A stretch of 64,000 bases of DNA from Pseudomonas subflava (GTDB taxonomy: Bacteria; Pseudomonadota; Gammaproteobacteria; Pseudomonadales; Pseudomonadaceae), in the NCBI RefSeq assembly GCF_023823685.1, contig NZ_JAMXBF010000006.1:248001-312000 (forward strand). Reading direction: 5' to 3'. Under the pieces are notes generated by a model, which saw only the letters and a program-made list of their open reading frames with translations, made no database searches and was not told the origin of the DNA. Position numbers and translations under genes: made by a program. Shown here in pieces: positions 49,574 to 59,463 of the stretch. The stretch's first letter is position 1. The number at the start of each line of letters is the position of its first letter.

Positions 49574-50704
49574 ATGCAGATAGTCGCCGACGAAAACATC
49601 CCGCTGCTCGACGAGTTCTTCTCCACCTTCGGCGCGATTCGTCGTCACCCCGGCCGCGCCATCGACCGCGCCGCGCTGGGCGACGCCGAGGTGCTGCTGG
49701 TGCGCTCGGTGACCCGCGTCGACCGCGCGCTGCTCGAAGGCAGCCAGGTGCGCTTCGTCGGCACCTGCACCATCGGCACCGACCATCTCGACCTGGACTA
49801 CTTCGCCGAGGCCGGCATCGCCTGGTCCAGCGCCCCCGGCTGCAACGCCCGCGGCGTGGTGGATTACGTGCTGGGCTGCCTGCTGGCGCTGGCCGAGCGC
49901 AGCGGTGCACGGCTGGCCGAGCGTCGCTATGGGGTGGTCGGCGCCGGCCAGGTCGGCGGGCGCCTGGTCGAGGTGATGCGTGGCCTGGGCTGGAATGTGC
50001 GGGTCTGCGATCCGCCGCGCCAGGCCGCCGAGGGCGGCGACTTCGTCGACCTGCAGACCATCCTGCGCGAGTGCGACGTGATCAGCCTGCACACACCGCT
50101 GGATGCCGGCACCCGCCACTTGTTGGGCGCCGAGCAGTTGCGCGCGCTGCAGCCCGGTGCCTGGCTGATCAACGCCAGTCGCGGTGCGGTGGTCGACAAC
50201 GCGGCGCTCAAGGCCCACCTGCAGAGTGGCGCCGACCTCGAGGTGGCGCTGGATGTATGGGAGGGCGAACCGCTGGCCGATCCCGAGCTGGCCGCGCTGT
50301 GCCGGATCGCCACGCCGCATATCGCCGGCTACAGCCTGGACGGCAAGCTGCGCGGCACCGCGCAGATCTACCGGGCCTATTGCGAGCGCATGGGGCTGGA
50401 GGAGGCGGTGCAGCTGGACGACCTGTTACCGCCGGCCTGGCTGGGCGAGCTGACGCTGCACGAGGATGCCGATATCGACTGGGCGCTGGCGACCCTGTGC
50501 CGTGCGGTCTACGACCCGCGGCGCGACGATGCGGATTTCCGCCGCAACCTGGTCGGCGATGCGGCCCGTCGCAAGGCGGCGTTCGACGCGCTGCGCAAGC
50601 ACTATCCCTATCGCCGCGAGATCGACGGCCTGCGGGTGCAGCTGGTGGGTGAGGCGCCGCACCTGGCGGCGCTGGCGGCCGCGCTGGGGTGCGGGATTTC
50701 CTGA
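49574..50704 (+). CDS. pdxB: 4-phosphoerythronate dehydrogenase
   Basis: A 376-residue D-isomer-specific dehydrogenase of pyridoxal phosphate synthesis. The start [11 protein letters not shown] is typical of PdxB, the NAD motif is [13 protein letters not shown] near residue 116, and the C-terminal DUF3410-type domain with [11 protein letters not shown] is present. GGAG lies six bases before the ATG. Confidence 0.97.
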   Translation: MQIVADENIPLLDEFFSTFGAIRRHPGRAIDRAALGDAEVLLVRSVTRVDRALLEGSQVRFVGTCTIGTDHLDLDYFAEAGIAWSSAPGCNARGVVDYVLGCLLALAERSGARLAERRYGVVGAGQVGGRLVEVMRGLGWNVRVCDPPRQAAEGGDFVDLQTILRECDVISLHTPLDAGTRHLLGAEQLRALQPGAWLINASRGAVVDNAALKAHLQSGADLEVALDVWEGEPLADPELAALCRIATPHIAGYSLDGKLRGTAQIYRAYCERMGLEEAVQLDDLLPPAWLGELTLHEDADIDWALATLCRAVYDPRRDDADFRRNLVGDAARRKAAFDALRKHYPYRREIDGLRVQLVGEAPHLAALAAALGCGIS

Positions 50705-50712
50705 GGCTCGTC

Positions 50713-50880
50713 TCAGGAGGCGCGGCGCGCGGGCTGCCAGGTCTGGTCCAGTTCGCGGCAGGCCTGCTGGATCATCTGCTCGGTGATGGGGATTTCCCGG
50801 CCCTGAGCATCGATGATGGCGCCACCGACCGGCTGTTGCGGGTTGAAGGGGAATTCACGGTTCTGCTGTTGTGCGTTCAT
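50713..50880 (-). CDS. small conserved protein of unknown function, 55 residues
   Basis: A 55-residue hydrophilic protein begins MNAQQQNREFPF and contains QPVGGAIIDAQGREIPITE. A strong AGGAGAGAG site lies six bases before the ATG, which supports real translation. The frame is open for another 105 codons upstream, but that part is arginine-rich and non-coding in look. No family is known to me. It is convergent with pdxB (8-base gap) and divergent from the NAD-kinase-like gene. Confidence 0.75.
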   Translation of the reverse strand: MNAQQQNREFPFNPQQPVGGAIIDAQGREIPITEQMIQQACRELDQTWQPARRAS

Positions 50881-50992
50881 GGCCGACTCTCTCCTGGCTG
50901 TGGGGCGCAGTCTAGGCAGGGCATATGAAAGCGCCGTTACAGCGGCGCGACAGTGTTTCGGGCGCCGGCAGGTGCCGTGATGTGGAGTGGTT

Positions 50993-52105
50993 ATGAGCGT
51001 TTTCCATCTGGGTCTGATCATCAACCCGCTGGCCGGCCTCGGCGGCCCGGCGGCGCTCAAGGGCAGCGACGGCGTGGCCGCCGAGGCCCTGGCCCGTGGC
51101 GCCGAGCCGCGTGCGGCGGAGCGTACGCGCATCGCCCTGGAATGCCTGCGGCCGGTGGCCGGGCGGCTGGAGTTCGTCACGTTCCCCGGGCCCATGGGCG
51201 CCGACCTGCTGGCCGAGCTGGGTTACGCCCACCGGGTGCTCGGCAGCCTGGGCGAAGGCCCGACCACCGCGGCGGACACCCAGGCCGCGGTGCACGCCCT
51301 GCAGGACGCCGGCTGCGCGCTGATCCTGTTCGCCGGCGGCGACGGCACCGCGCGTGATGTGTGCAGCGCGGTGCGCGAGGATCAGCCGGTGCTGGGCATT
51401 CCCGCCGGGGTGAAGATCCATTCCGCGGTCTACGCCATCAGCCCGCGCGCCGCCGGGCAAATGGCCCTGCGCCTGATCGAGGGCCGCCTGGTGCGGCTGT
51501 CCAGCGGCGAGGTGCGCGATATCGACGAGGCAGCCCTGCGCGACGGCAAGGTCGGCTCGCGTCACTACGGCGAGATGTGCGTGCCGGTGGAGGGCGAGTT
51601 CATGCAGCACGTCAAGCAGGGCGGCATGGAGTCCGAGGAACTGGTGCTGGTGGACCTGGCCGACTGGCTGGCCGAGAGCTGGGAGGAGGGCGTGCGCTAT
51701 GTGTTCGGCCCCGGCTCGACGCTGCACGGCCTGGCGCAGAACCTGAATCTCGAGACCACGCTGCTGGGAGTGGACGTGGTCGAGAACGGCACGGTGATCG
51801 CCCGCGACGTCACCGAGGCGCAGCTGTTCGAACTGGTCGACGGTCACTCGGCGCGCCTGCTGGTCACCGCCATCGGCGGCCAGGGCCATATCCTCGGCCG
51901 CGGCAACCAGCAGATCAGCCCGCGGGTGCTGCGCGCCATCGGCCTCGACCACCTGCGGGTCGTCGCCACCAAGCGCAAGCTCGGCACCCTGGAGGGCAGA
52001 CCACTGTTGGTGGACAGCGGCGATCCTGCGCTGGATGACGCCTTCCCGGATGCGGTACGGGTGTGGGCGGGTTACAAGGAAGAACTGTTGTATCCAGTGC
52101 GTTGA
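50993..52105 (+). CDS. ATP-NAD kinase family protein
   Basis: A 370-residue protein with the nucleotide motif FAGGDGTARDV of the NAD-kinase/diacylglycerol-kinase fold and INPLAGLGGP at the N-terminus. It belongs to the longer branch of ATP-NAD kinase-like proteins, distinct from the housekeeping NadK. The substrate is unknown. The ATG at 50993 follows TGGAG. The next gene starts 14 bases after its stop. Confidence 0.88.
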   Translation: MSVFHLGLIINPLAGLGGPAALKGSDGVAAEALARGAEPRAAERTRIALECLRPVAGRLEFVTFPGPMGADLLAELGYAHRVLGSLGEGPTTAADTQAAVHALQDAGCALILFAGGDGTARDVCSAVREDQPVLGIPAGVKIHSAVYAISPRAAGQMALRLIEGRLVRLSSGEVRDIDEAALRDGKVGSRHYGEMCVPVEGEFMQHVKQGGMESEELVLVDLADWLAESWEEGVRYVFGPGSTLHGLAQNLNLETTLLGVDVVENGTVIARDVTEAQLFELVDGHSARLLVTAIGGQGHILGRGNQQISPRVLRAIGLDHLRVVATKRKLGTLEGRPLLVDSGDPALDDAFPDAVRVWAGYKEELLYPVR

Positions 52106-52119
52106 GCCAGGAGGGAGCC

Positions 52120-52518
52120 ATGCACCAGGGAAGCTGTCTGTGCGGCGATGTCCGCTACCGGATCGAGGGCGAGCTGCCGCCGATCCAGCTGTGCCACTGC
52201 AGCCAGTGCCGCAAGGCGCAGGGTGCGCCGTTCGCCAGCAACATCCCGATCGACGAATCCGCCTTCCAGTTGCTCAGCGGTGCTGAGCGTCTGCAGGCGT
52301 TCGAGTCCTCGCCGGGCAAGCAGCGGGTGTTCTGTTCGCGCTGCGGCTCGCCGATCTACAGCCGCACCAGTAAGCTGCCGGGCGTGCTGCGCATCCGCGC
52401 CGGCAGCCTCGAGGGTGAAGTGGCCAGCCGGCCCGGCTGGCATATCTTCGCCGACTCCAGGGCCAACTGGTGGGAGCTGCAGGACGATCTGCCGCGCTAC
52501 GCCGAACGCAAGGAGTAG
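52120..52518 (+). CDS. GFA (glutathione-dependent formaldehyde-activating) family protein
   Basis: A 132-residue zinc-binding protein. Cysteines are placed as in the family: GSCLCGDVRY (C6, C8), LCHCSQCRK and FCSRCGSPI. The family holds Gfa and CENP-V-like proteins; true formaldehyde activity is shown for few members, so the function is open. GGAGG precedes the ATG. It is the second of a run of close plus-strand genes. Confidence 0.88.
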   Translation: MHQGSCLCGDVRYRIEGELPPIQLCHCSQCRKAQGAPFASNIPIDESAFQLLSGAERLQAFESSPGKQRVFCSRCGSPIYSRTSKLPGVLRIRAGSLEGEVASRPGWHIFADSRANWWELQDDLPRYAERKE

Positions 52519-52520
52519 CC

Positions 52521-53093
52521 ATGCGTGTGTTGCTACTGTGGCTGTTCCTGTTTGTCATGCCCGCCTGGGCCGCGGCCATCGACCCGCAGCAGCTGGTCGA
52601 CGACGCCCGCCGCCAGGTCGGCGTGACCCTGGGTTACGACCCGGTCTACCGGCAGCTCGACTACCCCGGCGGCGACGTGCCGCTGAGCACCGGCGTGTGC
52701 ACCGACGTGGTGATACGCGCCCTGCGCGAGCAGGGCCTGGACCTGCAGAAGCGCGTGCACGAGGACATGCGCGGCCACTTCGCTGCCTACCCGCGCAACT
52801 GGGGGCTGACGCGTGCGGACCGCAATATCGACCACCGCCGGGTGCCCAACCTGATGACCTGGTTCCAGCGCCAGGGCATGGCGCTGAAGGTGAGCGACAA
52901 GCCGGTGGACTACCGGCCCGGCGACATCGTCACCTGGGACCTTGGCCGCGGCCTGACCCATATCGGCATCGTCTCCGACCGCCAGGGCACGGGCGGCGTG
53001 CCGTTGATCCTGCACAACATCGGGCGCGGCACGCAGGAAGAAGACATCCTGTTCAGCTTCCGCATCACCGGCCATTATCGGCTCGCTCGATAG
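52521..53093 (+). CDS. secreted DUF1287 protein
   Basis: A 190-residue protein with a signal peptide cut near AWAAA. The mature part contains STGVCTDVVIRALREQG, DHRRVPNLMTWF and GDIVTWDL, the conserved blocks of DUF1287. The Cys and His pattern recalls NlpC/P60-like amidases, but no reaction is shown for the family. It begins two bases after the preceding stop. Confidence 0.88.
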   Translation: MRVLLLWLFLFVMPAWAAAIDPQQLVDDARRQVGVTLGYDPVYRQLDYPGGDVPLSTGVCTDVVIRALREQGLDLQKRVHEDMRGHFAAYPRNWGLTRADRNIDHRRVPNLMTWFQRQGMALKVSDKPVDYRPGDIVTWDLGRGLTHIGIVSDRQGTGGVPLILHNIGRGTQEEDILFSFRITGHYRLAR

Positions 53094-53146
53094 GCCGTCG
53101 TTTCGCCCGATGGGTTAGCATCCGCCTAACCAATCCGGAGATAGCG

Positions 53147-53578
53147 ATGGCCCTCCCACCCCATATTCAGGCCGGCGAGCGCGTGGTGCTGTTCGATGGC
53201 GTATGCCGGCTGTGCAACGGCTGGGCGAAATTCCTGATTCGCCATGACCGCGAGAGGCGCTTCCGTCTGTGTTCGGTGCAGTCCGCCGAGGGGCAGGCGA
53301 TCCTGGCCTGGTTCGGTCTGCCCACCGACGCTTTCGAGACCATGGCCTATGTCGAGGGCGAGACGCTGTTCGTGCGCTCCGACGCCGTGCTGCGCATCGT
53401 CGCCCAGCTGCCCGGTGCCTGGCGCCTACTGGCCGTCCTGCGCTGCCTGCCGCGCGTGTTGCGCGACTGGTGCTACGACCGCATCGCTCTGAACCGCTAT
53501 CGCCTGTTCGGCCGCTACGACAGCTGCCTGCTGCCGGACCCGGACCACGACCGCCGTTTCCTCGAGTCCCGCCAATGA
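53147..53578 (+). CDS. DCC (DUF393) family thiol-disulfide protein
   Basis: A 143-residue protein with the defining DGVCRLCN motif near residue 19. The family is predicted to be thioredoxin-like, with the CxxC as redox site. The function is not established. CCGGAG precedes the ATG and its stop overlaps the start of the ABC exporter as ATGA, so the two are translationally coupled. Confidence 0.9.
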   Translation: MALPPHIQAGERVVLFDGVCRLCNGWAKFLIRHDRERRFRLCSVQSAEGQAILAWFGLPTDAFETMAYVEGETLFVRSDAVLRIVAQLPGAWRLLAVLRCLPRVLRDWCYDRIALNRYRLFGRYDSCLLPDPDHDRRFLESRQ

Positions 53579-55353
53579 GCCTGCTGTCTTCGGGCCGGCG
53601 CCAGGCACTGCGCCTGGCCTGGCGCTTCGTCGCGCCATACCGCTGGCGCCTGGCCGGCGCCCTGGCGGCGCTGCTGTTCACTGCCGCCATCACCCTGTCC
53701 ATGGGCCAGGGCATTCGCCTGCTGGTGGACCAGGGCCTGGCGACCCAGTCGCAGGCGGCGCTCAACCATTCCATCGGCCTGTTCTTCGTGCTGGTGCTGG
53801 CCCTGGCCGTCGGCACCTTCAGCCGTTTCTACCTGGTCAGCTGGATCGGCGAGCGTTTCGTCGCCGATATCCGCCAGCGCGTGTTCGACCACCTGATCGG
53901 CCTGCACCCGGGCTTCTACGAGAGCAACCGCGCCTCGGAGATCCAGTCGCGGCTGACCGCCGACACCACGCTGCTGCAGACGGTGATCGGCTCCTCGCTG
54001 TCCATGGCCCTGCGCAACGGCATCATGCTGATCGGCGGCATCGTCCTGCTGTTCGTCACCAATGCCAAGCTCAGCGCCATCGTGGTCTGTTCGTTGCCGC
54101 TGGTGGTGGCGCCGATCCTGCTCTTCGGCCGCCGGGTGCGCGCGTTGTCCCGGCAGACCCAGGACCGGGTCGCCGACGTGGGCAGCTACATCGGCGAGAC
54201 CCTGGGCCAGATCAAGACGGTGCAGGCCTACAACCACCAGGCCCAGGACCAGGCGCGCTTCGCCGGTACGGTAGAGGCGGCGTTCGCCACGGCCGGCAAG
54301 CGCATTCGCCAGCGCGCCTGGCTGATCACCACGGTGATCGTCCTGGTGCTGGGCGCGGTGGGCGCCATGCTCTGGGTCGGCGGCATGGACGTGATCGCCG
54401 GGCGCATCAGCGGCGGCGACCTGGCCGCGTTCGTGTTCTATAGCCTGATCGTCGGCATGGCCTTCGGCGCCATCAGCGAGGTGATCGGCGAACTGCAGAG
54501 CGCGGCCGGCGCCGCCGAACGCATCGCCGAGCTGCTGCGCACACGCAACCTGATCAGCGCGCCGCCGGAAGGCGAGCGGCTGCACCTGCCCGAACGGGTC
54601 AGCGGCGCGCTCGAGCTGCGCGGCGTGCGCTTCAGTTATCCGAGCCGCCCGGAGCATCCGGCCATCGATGGCATCGACCTGAGCGTGCGCGCCGGCGAGA
54701 CCCTGGCGCTGGTCGGCCCCTCTGGCGCCGGCAAGTCGACCCTGTTCGACCTGCTGCTGCGCTTCTTCGACCCGCAGGAGGGCGAGGTGCTGGTCGAGGG
54801 GCTGCCGATCTGGCGCCTCGATCCGGCCGATCTGCGCCGCTGCTTCGCGCTGGTGTCGCAGAACCCGGCGCTTTTTTATGGCAGCGTGGCGGACAACCTG
54901 CGCTACGGCCGGCCCGACGCCAGCGACGCGGAGGTCGAGGCGGCGGCGCGTGCGGCGCATGCCCACGAATTCATCGAGCGCTTGCCGCAGGGCTACCAGA
55001 CCCACCTGGGCGAGGCGGGTCTCGGCCTCTCCGGCGGCCAGCGCCAGCGCCTGGCGATTGCCCGCGCGCTGCTCACCGACGCGCCGATCCTGCTGCTCGA
55101 CGAGGCCACCAGCGCGCTGGACGCCGAGAGCGAACACCTGATCCAGCAGGCCCTGCCGGGACTGATGCGTGGGCGCACCACCCTGGTGATCGCCCATCGC
55201 CTGGCCACGGTGAAGAACGCCGACCGCATCGCGGTGATCGACCGCGGCCGCCTGCAGGCCATCGGCAGCCATGGCGAGCTGGTGCAGAGCAATCCGCTGT
55301 ATGCCCGGCTGGCGCAGCTGCAGTTCAATACCGAGCGTCGCGAGCGCGACTGA
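53575..55353 (+). CDS. ABC transporter with fused membrane and ATPase domains (MsbA-like exporter)
   Basis: A 592-residue half-transporter. Six membrane helices fill residues about 1-310, followed by an ATPase domain with Walker [10 protein letters not shown], signature LSGGQRQR, Walker [13 protein letters not shown] and switch His in IAHRLAT. It should work as a homodimer. The type includes lipid and drug exporters and the substrate is not evident. It is coupled to the DCC gene. Confidence 0.93.
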   Translation: MSLLSSGRRQALRLAWRFVAPYRWRLAGALAALLFTAAITLSMGQGIRLLVDQGLATQSQAALNHSIGLFFVLVLALAVGTFSRFYLVSWIGERFVADIRQRVFDHLIGLHPGFYESNRASEIQSRLTADTTLLQTVIGSSLSMALRNGIMLIGGIVLLFVTNAKLSAIVVCSLPLVVAPILLFGRRVRALSRQTQDRVADVGSYIGETLGQIKTVQAYNHQAQDQARFAGTVEAAFATAGKRIRQRAWLITTVIVLVLGAVGAMLWVGGMDVIAGRISGGDLAAFVFYSLIVGMAFGAISEVIGELQSAAGAAERIAELLRTRNLISAPPEGERLHLPERVSGALELRGVRFSYPSRPEHPAIDGIDLSVRAGETLALVGPSGAGKSTLFDLLLRFFDPQEGEVLVEGLPIWRLDPADLRRCFALVSQNPALFYGSVADNLRYGRPDASDAEVEAAARAAHAHEFIERLPQGYQTHLGEAGLGLSGGQRQRLAIARALLTDAPILLLDEATSALDAESEHLIQQALPGLMRGRTTLVIAHRLATVKNADRIAVIDRGRLQAIGSHGELVQSNPLYARLAQLQFNTERRERD

Positions 55354-55472
55354 GGCCAAGGCGGAGAGGGATCTCCGCGTGGTGGCCAACTTCGCCTGGT
55401 GATGCTCCGCCAGCCGATCTGCATCGTGGCGCCATGCCCGCCTGCGATGGGGACGGCGTGCGCCGACTCTGC

Positions 55473-56333
55473 TCAGTCGTGCTGCCGCGGCTTGATGGTC
55501 GCCGCCGCGCCCGTCGAGGCGAGGATGATGGCGCCGATCGCCAGCCACTGGGTCGGGCTGAGCACCTCGCTGAGGAAGATCAGCCCGGAGAGCGCGGCGA
55601 TGGCCGGCTCCAGGCTCATCAACACGCTGAAGGTGCGCGCCGGCAGGCGGGTGAGGGCGATCATTTCCAGGCTGTAGGGCAGGGCCGAGGACATCACCGC
55701 CAGGGCCAGCGCCACCGGCAGCAGGTCCAGCGAAAACAGCCCGCTGTCGACCTGCCAGAGCCCCACCGGGAACACCAGCAGGGCGGCGACCACGGTGCCG
55801 AATGCCACGGTCTGCGCGCCGTGGGCGGCACCGGCCTTCTGCCCAAAGAGGATGTACAGCGCCCAGCAGACCCCGGCGCCCAGGGCCAGGGCCATGCCCA
55901 GCGGGTCGAGGTGGTCACTGGCGCTGGTGTCCGGCAGCAACAGCCAGAGGCCGAGCGCGGCCAGGACGATCCAGGCGAAGTCCAGCAGACGGCGCGAGGA
56001 GAACAGCGCCAGGGCCAGCGGGCCGGTGAATTCCAGGGCGACGGCGATGCCCAGCGGGATGGTCTTCAGCGACATGTAGAACAGCAGGTTCATCGCCCCC
56101 AGCGACAGTCCGTAACCGAGCAGGGAGCGCCACGCGGCGAAGTTCGGACGCGTGCGCCAGGGGCGCATGACCAGGCAGAGGATCAGCGCCGCCAGGCTCA
56201 GGCGCAGCGCGGTGGTGCCCTCGGGACCGACCAGCGGGAACAGGCTCTTGGCCAGGGAGGCGCCACTCTGGATGGACGTCATGGCGACCACCAGCAGGGC
56301 GATGGGCAACGCTATCGAGGTGGCGCGAGGCAT
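55473..56333 (-). CDS. rhtA: EamA/DMT family exporter, RhtA-like
   Basis: A 286-residue protein with ten membrane helices in two EamA repeats. Blocks such as QSGASLAKSLFPLVG and SSALPYSLEMIAL resemble RhtA, the threonine/homoserine exporter. The ATG at 56333 (MPRATSIALP) is preferred to one 17 codons earlier, which would add a tail without helices. It is convergent with the ABC exporter. Confidence 0.8.
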   Translation of the reverse strand: MPRATSIALPIALLVVAMTSIQSGASLAKSLFPLVGPEGTTALRLSLAALILCLVMRPWRTRPNFAAWRSLLGYGLSLGAMNLLFYMSLKTIPLGIAVALEFTGPLALALFSSRRLLDFAWIVLAALGLWLLLPDTSASDHLDPLGMALALGAGVCWALYILFGQKAGAAHGAQTVAFGTVVAALLVFPVGLWQVDSGLFSLDLLPVALALAVMSSALPYSLEMIALTRLPARTFSVLMSLEPAIAALSGLIFLSEVLSPTQWLAIGAIILASTGAAATIKPRQHD

Positions 56334-56447
56334 GGGGGAATTCCAGAGAAGCGCTAGCAGGGTGCGTGGTGCGCACCTTGGCACGGTGTCGGCCTGTCGG
56401 TGCGGCGCAGCCTACGACAGCGCGTGGCCAACGGATGGCCAATAAAA

Positions 56448-56468
56448 AACCGGCCGCCAGGGCCGGTT
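56448..56468 (-). terminator. terminator after ppnP
   Basis: AACCGGCC and GGCCGGTT form a perfect 8-base stem with a 5-base loop. On the minus strand it is followed by TTTTATT, so it terminates ppnP transcription before rhtA. Confidence 0.85.
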
Positions 56469-56486
56469 CATTCAACCCGGCCCGAC

Positions 56487-56768
56487 TCAGCGATATTCGC
56501 AGAGGTAGGCGGTGTCCACGGCGACCTTCAGCTGGAACTTGCTGTTGCCCGGTACGGTGAACTGGCTGCCGGCGGCGAAGGTTTCCCAGCTCTCGCTGCC
56601 CGGCAGCTTGACGATCAGCTCGCCGGCCACCACGTGCATCACTTCCAGCTGGGCGGTGCCGAATTCGTACTCGCCGGGGGCCATCACGCCGATGGTGGCC
56701 GGGCCTTCGGCCATGGTGAAGCCGATGGATTTGACGGTGCCGTCGAAGTATTCGTTGACCTTGAACAT
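56487..56768 (-). CDS. ppnP: pyrimidine/purine nucleoside phosphorylase
   Basis: A 93-residue cupin protein of the former DUF1255 family. The sequence begins [17 protein letters not shown] and has [11 protein letters not shown] and FTVPGNSKF, as in PpnP. It splits nucleosides with phosphate into base and ribose-1-phosphate. GAGGAACCCGCC precedes the ATG. A terminator follows. Confidence 0.93.
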   Translation of the reverse strand: MFKVNEYFDGTVKSIGFTMAEGPATIGVMAPGEYEFGTAQLEVMHVVAGELIVKLPGSESWETFAAGSQFTVPGNSKFQLKVAVDTAYLCEYR

Positions 56769-56849
56769 GGCGGGTTCCTCGGGAGGGGCTAAAAAGGCCC
56801 GCCAGTATGCCCAAGGCGGAGGGCGCCGTCAGCTCTGCAACCCGCTGAT

Positions 56850-57392
56850 TCAGGGGGCAAATATCAGTGGCAACAGGCGTGCGGTGTTGCGCGCGTCTTC
56901 CAGCGCGCGGTGCTGCTGGCCCTGGAACTGCAGCCCGGTCAGCTGCAGGGCGCCGTTGAGCCCCACCGGGCGCTTGAGCTGGCGGCTCTCGGCAAAGCGC
57001 TGCTTGAGGTTGTGGTGGGGAAGTTCCTGCAGGCAGCTGTGTAGGCCATGGCGCTGCCATTCCAGTTGCAGCTGGCGGCGGTCGTAGTCGCCCCAGCTGC
57101 CCCAGCCCACCAGGTGCGCCAGGTGCGACTCCAGCCAGCGCTCGAACTGCGGCCAGACCACGTCCAGTGCCTGGGCGCCGTCGACCTGGGCCTGGTCGAT
57201 ATGCGTCAGCTCGCGGCAGAAGGCGGTGAGGCAGGGGCGGCGCAGTGGGCGCACGAAGCGCTGGAAATGCTCCAGCTCATGGCCATCGGCGGCTACCAGG
57301 CTGGCGCCGATCTCGATGATCTCCATGTCTTCCACGGGCCAGCCGCCTTCTTCGGTGGTGGCCTCCAGGTCGATGATCAGCCATTGGCGCAT
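56850..57392 (-). CDS. DEDDh 3'-5' exonuclease family protein
   Basis: A 180-residue nuclease with the DEDDh set: IDLEAT (D8, E10), WGSWGDYD in the middle and HRALEDARN at the C-terminal end. It is of the ERI-1/3'hExo-like branch that often acts on RNA ends. The cellular substrate is unknown. AAGGAGG precedes the ATG. It is divergent from the dehydrogenase gene. Confidence 0.9.
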   Translation of the reverse strand: MRQWLIIDLEATTEEGGWPVEDMEIIEIGASLVAADGHELEHFQRFVRPLRRPCLTAFCRELTHIDQAQVDGAQALDVVWPQFERWLESHLAHLVGWGSWGDYDRRQLQLEWQRHGLHSCLQELPHHNLKQRFAESRQLKRPVGLNGALQLTGLQFQGQQHRALEDARNTARLLPLIFAP

Positions 57393-57535
57393 GCGTCCCT
57401 CCTTAGCTGCTGGCCAGTATGGTCGGGCTCGACGCGCCGGGCAAAGCGCCGCGCACAGTTTTGCCGCTCGGCTGTATCGGCCGGCGTGGCGTTGATCCGG
57501 GCTATGCTTGGGCCTCGTTCAACGAGGAGGTGGGC

Positions 57536-58408
57536 ATGGCGAAGGTGGCTTTCATCGGTCTGGGGGTGATGGGGTTTCCCATGGCCGGACATCTGGCGTG
57601 CGAGGGTCATGAGGTCTGCGTGTACAACCGCAGCCCCGACAAGGCCCGGTTGTGGCAGGACGAATTTGCCGGCGAGACGGCGCGGACCCCGCGTGAGGCT
57701 GCCCAGGGCGCCGAGCTGGTGATGACCTGCGTCGGCAACGACGACGATCTGCGCAGTGTGGTGCTCGGCGCGGACGGTGCCTTCGCCGGCATGGCGGCCG
57801 GTGCCGTGCTGGTCGACCACACCACCGCCTCGGCCAATGTCGCCCGCGAGCTGGCGGCGGTCGCGGCGAAGAAGGGGCTCGGCTTCCTCGATGCGCCGGT
57901 ATCAGGTGGTCAGGCCGGCGCCGAGAACGGCATGCTGACGGTGATGGTCGGCGGCGAGGAGGCTTTTTATAAGCGTGCCGAACCGGTGATCGACGCCTAC
58001 GCCAAGATGATCAAGTTGATGGGCCCGGTCGGCAGCGGCCAGCTGACCAAGATGGTCAACCAGATCTGCATCGGTGGCCTGGTCCAGGGGTTGTCCGAGG
58101 CCCTGCATTTCGCTCAGTGCGCCGGCCTCGACGGCCACGCGGCGATGGAGGTGATCAGCAAGGGCGCGGCGCAGTCGTGGCAGCTGGAGAACCGCCACCA
58201 GACCATGCTGGAGGGCAAGTTCGATTTCGGCTTCGCCGTGGACTGGATGCGCAAGGACCTGTCGATCCTGCTGGAAGAGGCCCGCCGCAATGGCGCGCAG
58301 CTGCCGGTGACGGCGCTGGTCGATCAGTTCTATTCCGATGTACAGGCGATGGGCGGTGGCCGCTGGGATACATCCAGCCTGATTGCCCGTCTCAAGCAGC
58401 GCCCCTGA
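57536..58408 (+). CDS. NAD(P)-dependent beta-hydroxyacid dehydrogenase (3-hydroxyisobutyrate dehydrogenase family)
   Basis: A 290-residue enzyme with the Rossmann motif FIGLGVMGFPMAGHL, the family stretch DAPVSGGQAGAENG and the catalytic lysine block GSGQLTKMVNQ. The family oxidises 3-hydroxyisobutyrate, tartronate semialdehyde or similar acids; which one is open. GAGGAGG lies before the ATG. The last base of the stop codon is also the first base of the foldback element at 58408. Confidence 0.9.
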   Translation: MAKVAFIGLGVMGFPMAGHLACEGHEVCVYNRSPDKARLWQDEFAGETARTPREAAQGAELVMTCVGNDDDLRSVVLGADGAFAGMAAGAVLVDHTTASANVARELAAVAAKKGLGFLDAPVSGGQAGAENGMLTVMVGGEEAFYKRAEPVIDAYAKMIKLMGPVGSGQLTKMVNQICIGGLVQGLSEALHFAQCAGLDGHAAMEVISKGAAQSWQLENRHQTMLEGKFDFGFAVDWMRKDLSILLEEARRNGAQLPVTALVDQFYSDVQAMGGGRWDTSSLIARLKQRP

Positions 58409-58592
58409 GAACCTGTCTACGATCTGCTGCGCGTCGGCCAGGCGTCGTTAAAAACAGGCGGGACGCGGCGTCTCGGAATGCTCATTTGCCATTCGTGAGC
58501 TCGGATGCGAGCCCAGTCCGCTTCTTCCCCTGTTTTTGCGGGGCCGCCGAGGCCTAGCTTGGCTCCAGCTCGCGAAATCGTAGACAGGTTCT
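58408..58592. mobile_element. MITE-like foldback element with 16-bp perfect terminal inverted repeats
   Basis: The ends 58408-58423 and 58577-58592 are perfect 16-base inverted repeats (AGAACCTGTCTACGAT and its complement). A second inner pair, AAAAACAGG (58450-58458) and CCTGTTTTT (58529-58537), is also perfect, and GCTCA/TGAGC pair further in, so the whole 185 bases can fold on itself. There is no coding frame of note. This is the form of a miniature inverted-repeat element or a structured RNA. No target-site duplication is obvious. Confidence 0.65.
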
Positions 58593-58674
58593 ACGTCGCA
58601 TCGCCCGCCCGGCCCCGGGCGGGCTTACTGGCGTCATTCGCCGCCCGTTTCGACGTGCTCAGCCGCCGCGCGCC

Positions 58675-59016
58675 TCAGGCGCGGAAGATAAAGTACACCG
58701 CGCCGAGCAGGCACAGGCCCGCCCACAGGTAGTCCAGCTTCAGCGGCTGCTGCATCACGTAGACGCTGAAGGGGACGAACACCGCCAGGGTGATGACCTC
58801 CTGCATGATCTTCAGCTGGCCCACCGACATCTCGGTGTAACCGATGCGGTTGGCCGGCACCATGATCAGGTACTCGAACAGCGCGATGCCCCAGCTGACC
58901 AGCGCCGCGACCAGCCACGGCTTGCTGTTCATGGTCTTCAGATGGCCGTACCAGGCGAAGGTCATGAAGATGTTGGAGAGGGTGAGCAGGGCGGCGGTTT
59001 GCATCCAGACCGGCAT
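58675..59016 (-). CDS. DMT-like DUF486 family membrane protein
   Basis: A 113-residue protein with four membrane helices and the family pattern TFAWYGHLK and PANRIGY. DUF486 proteins resemble half of a drug/metabolite transporter and their substrate is not known. The ATG at 59016 gives the usual length; the longer frame upstream has no helix. It is divergent from the cysteine-cluster gene. Confidence 0.88.
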   Translation of the reverse strand: MPVWMQTAALLTLSNIFMTFAWYGHLKTMNSKPWLVAALVSWGIALFEYLIMVPANRIGYTEMSVGQLKIMQEVITLAVFVPFSVYVMQQPLKLDYLWAGLCLLGAVYFIFRA

Positions 59017-59148
59017 GACAGGCGTCTCGTGGGGGAAAGCGGCAAGCCTAATGGCCGCCACGCGGCCGGCCAAGCCCCTCGAGCGGCGGCGATGGATCGA
59101 GACGGGCGCAGGCGTTAACATCGCGCCCGCTCAGCGCATGAGGTCTTC

Positions 59149-59400
59149 ATGGAGTGTCGTCCCGGCTGCGGTGCCTGCTGCATCGCGCCTTCCATCAGTT
59201 CACCGATTCCCGGATTGCCGCAGGGCAAGCCCGCCGGGGAGCGCTGTCCGCACCTTACCGCCGAATTTCGCTGCGCCATCTTCGGTCGCCCCGAGCGGCC
59301 GAGCGTCTGCGCGGGCTTCGCCGCCGCCGACTATGTCTGTGGCAATAGCCGCGAGGAGGCGATCCGCCTGATCGGCTGGCTGGAACAAGCCACCGCCTGA
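59149..59400 (+). CDS. YkgJ family cysteine cluster protein
   Basis: An 83-residue protein with CRPGCGACC at the start, then C33 (ERCPHL), C42, C54 and C64. It matches the short YkgJ-type proteins predicted to bind a metal or iron-sulfur cluster. Function unknown. It lies about 60 bases before the START-domain gene on the same strand. Confidence 0.88.
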   Translation: MECRPGCGACCIAPSISSPIPGLPQGKPAGERCPHLTAEFRCAIFGRPERPSVCAGFAAADYVCGNSREEAIRLIGWLEQATA

Positions 59401-59463
59401 TCGAATCGAACCCCTAGGTCCGGTCGCGTCGTGCAGCGGACCTTTTTTCACCAAGGAGCAATG

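Noticed and set aside
49033..50652. A 539-codon plus-strand frame crossing the MATE and pdxB genes
   Set aside because: It is out of frame with pdxB, antisense to MATE, and very arginine-rich, so it is not a gene.
58448..58592. The foldback region considered as a simple terminator
   Set aside because: The arms are too far apart and no T run follows, so a repeat element or structured RNA fits better.
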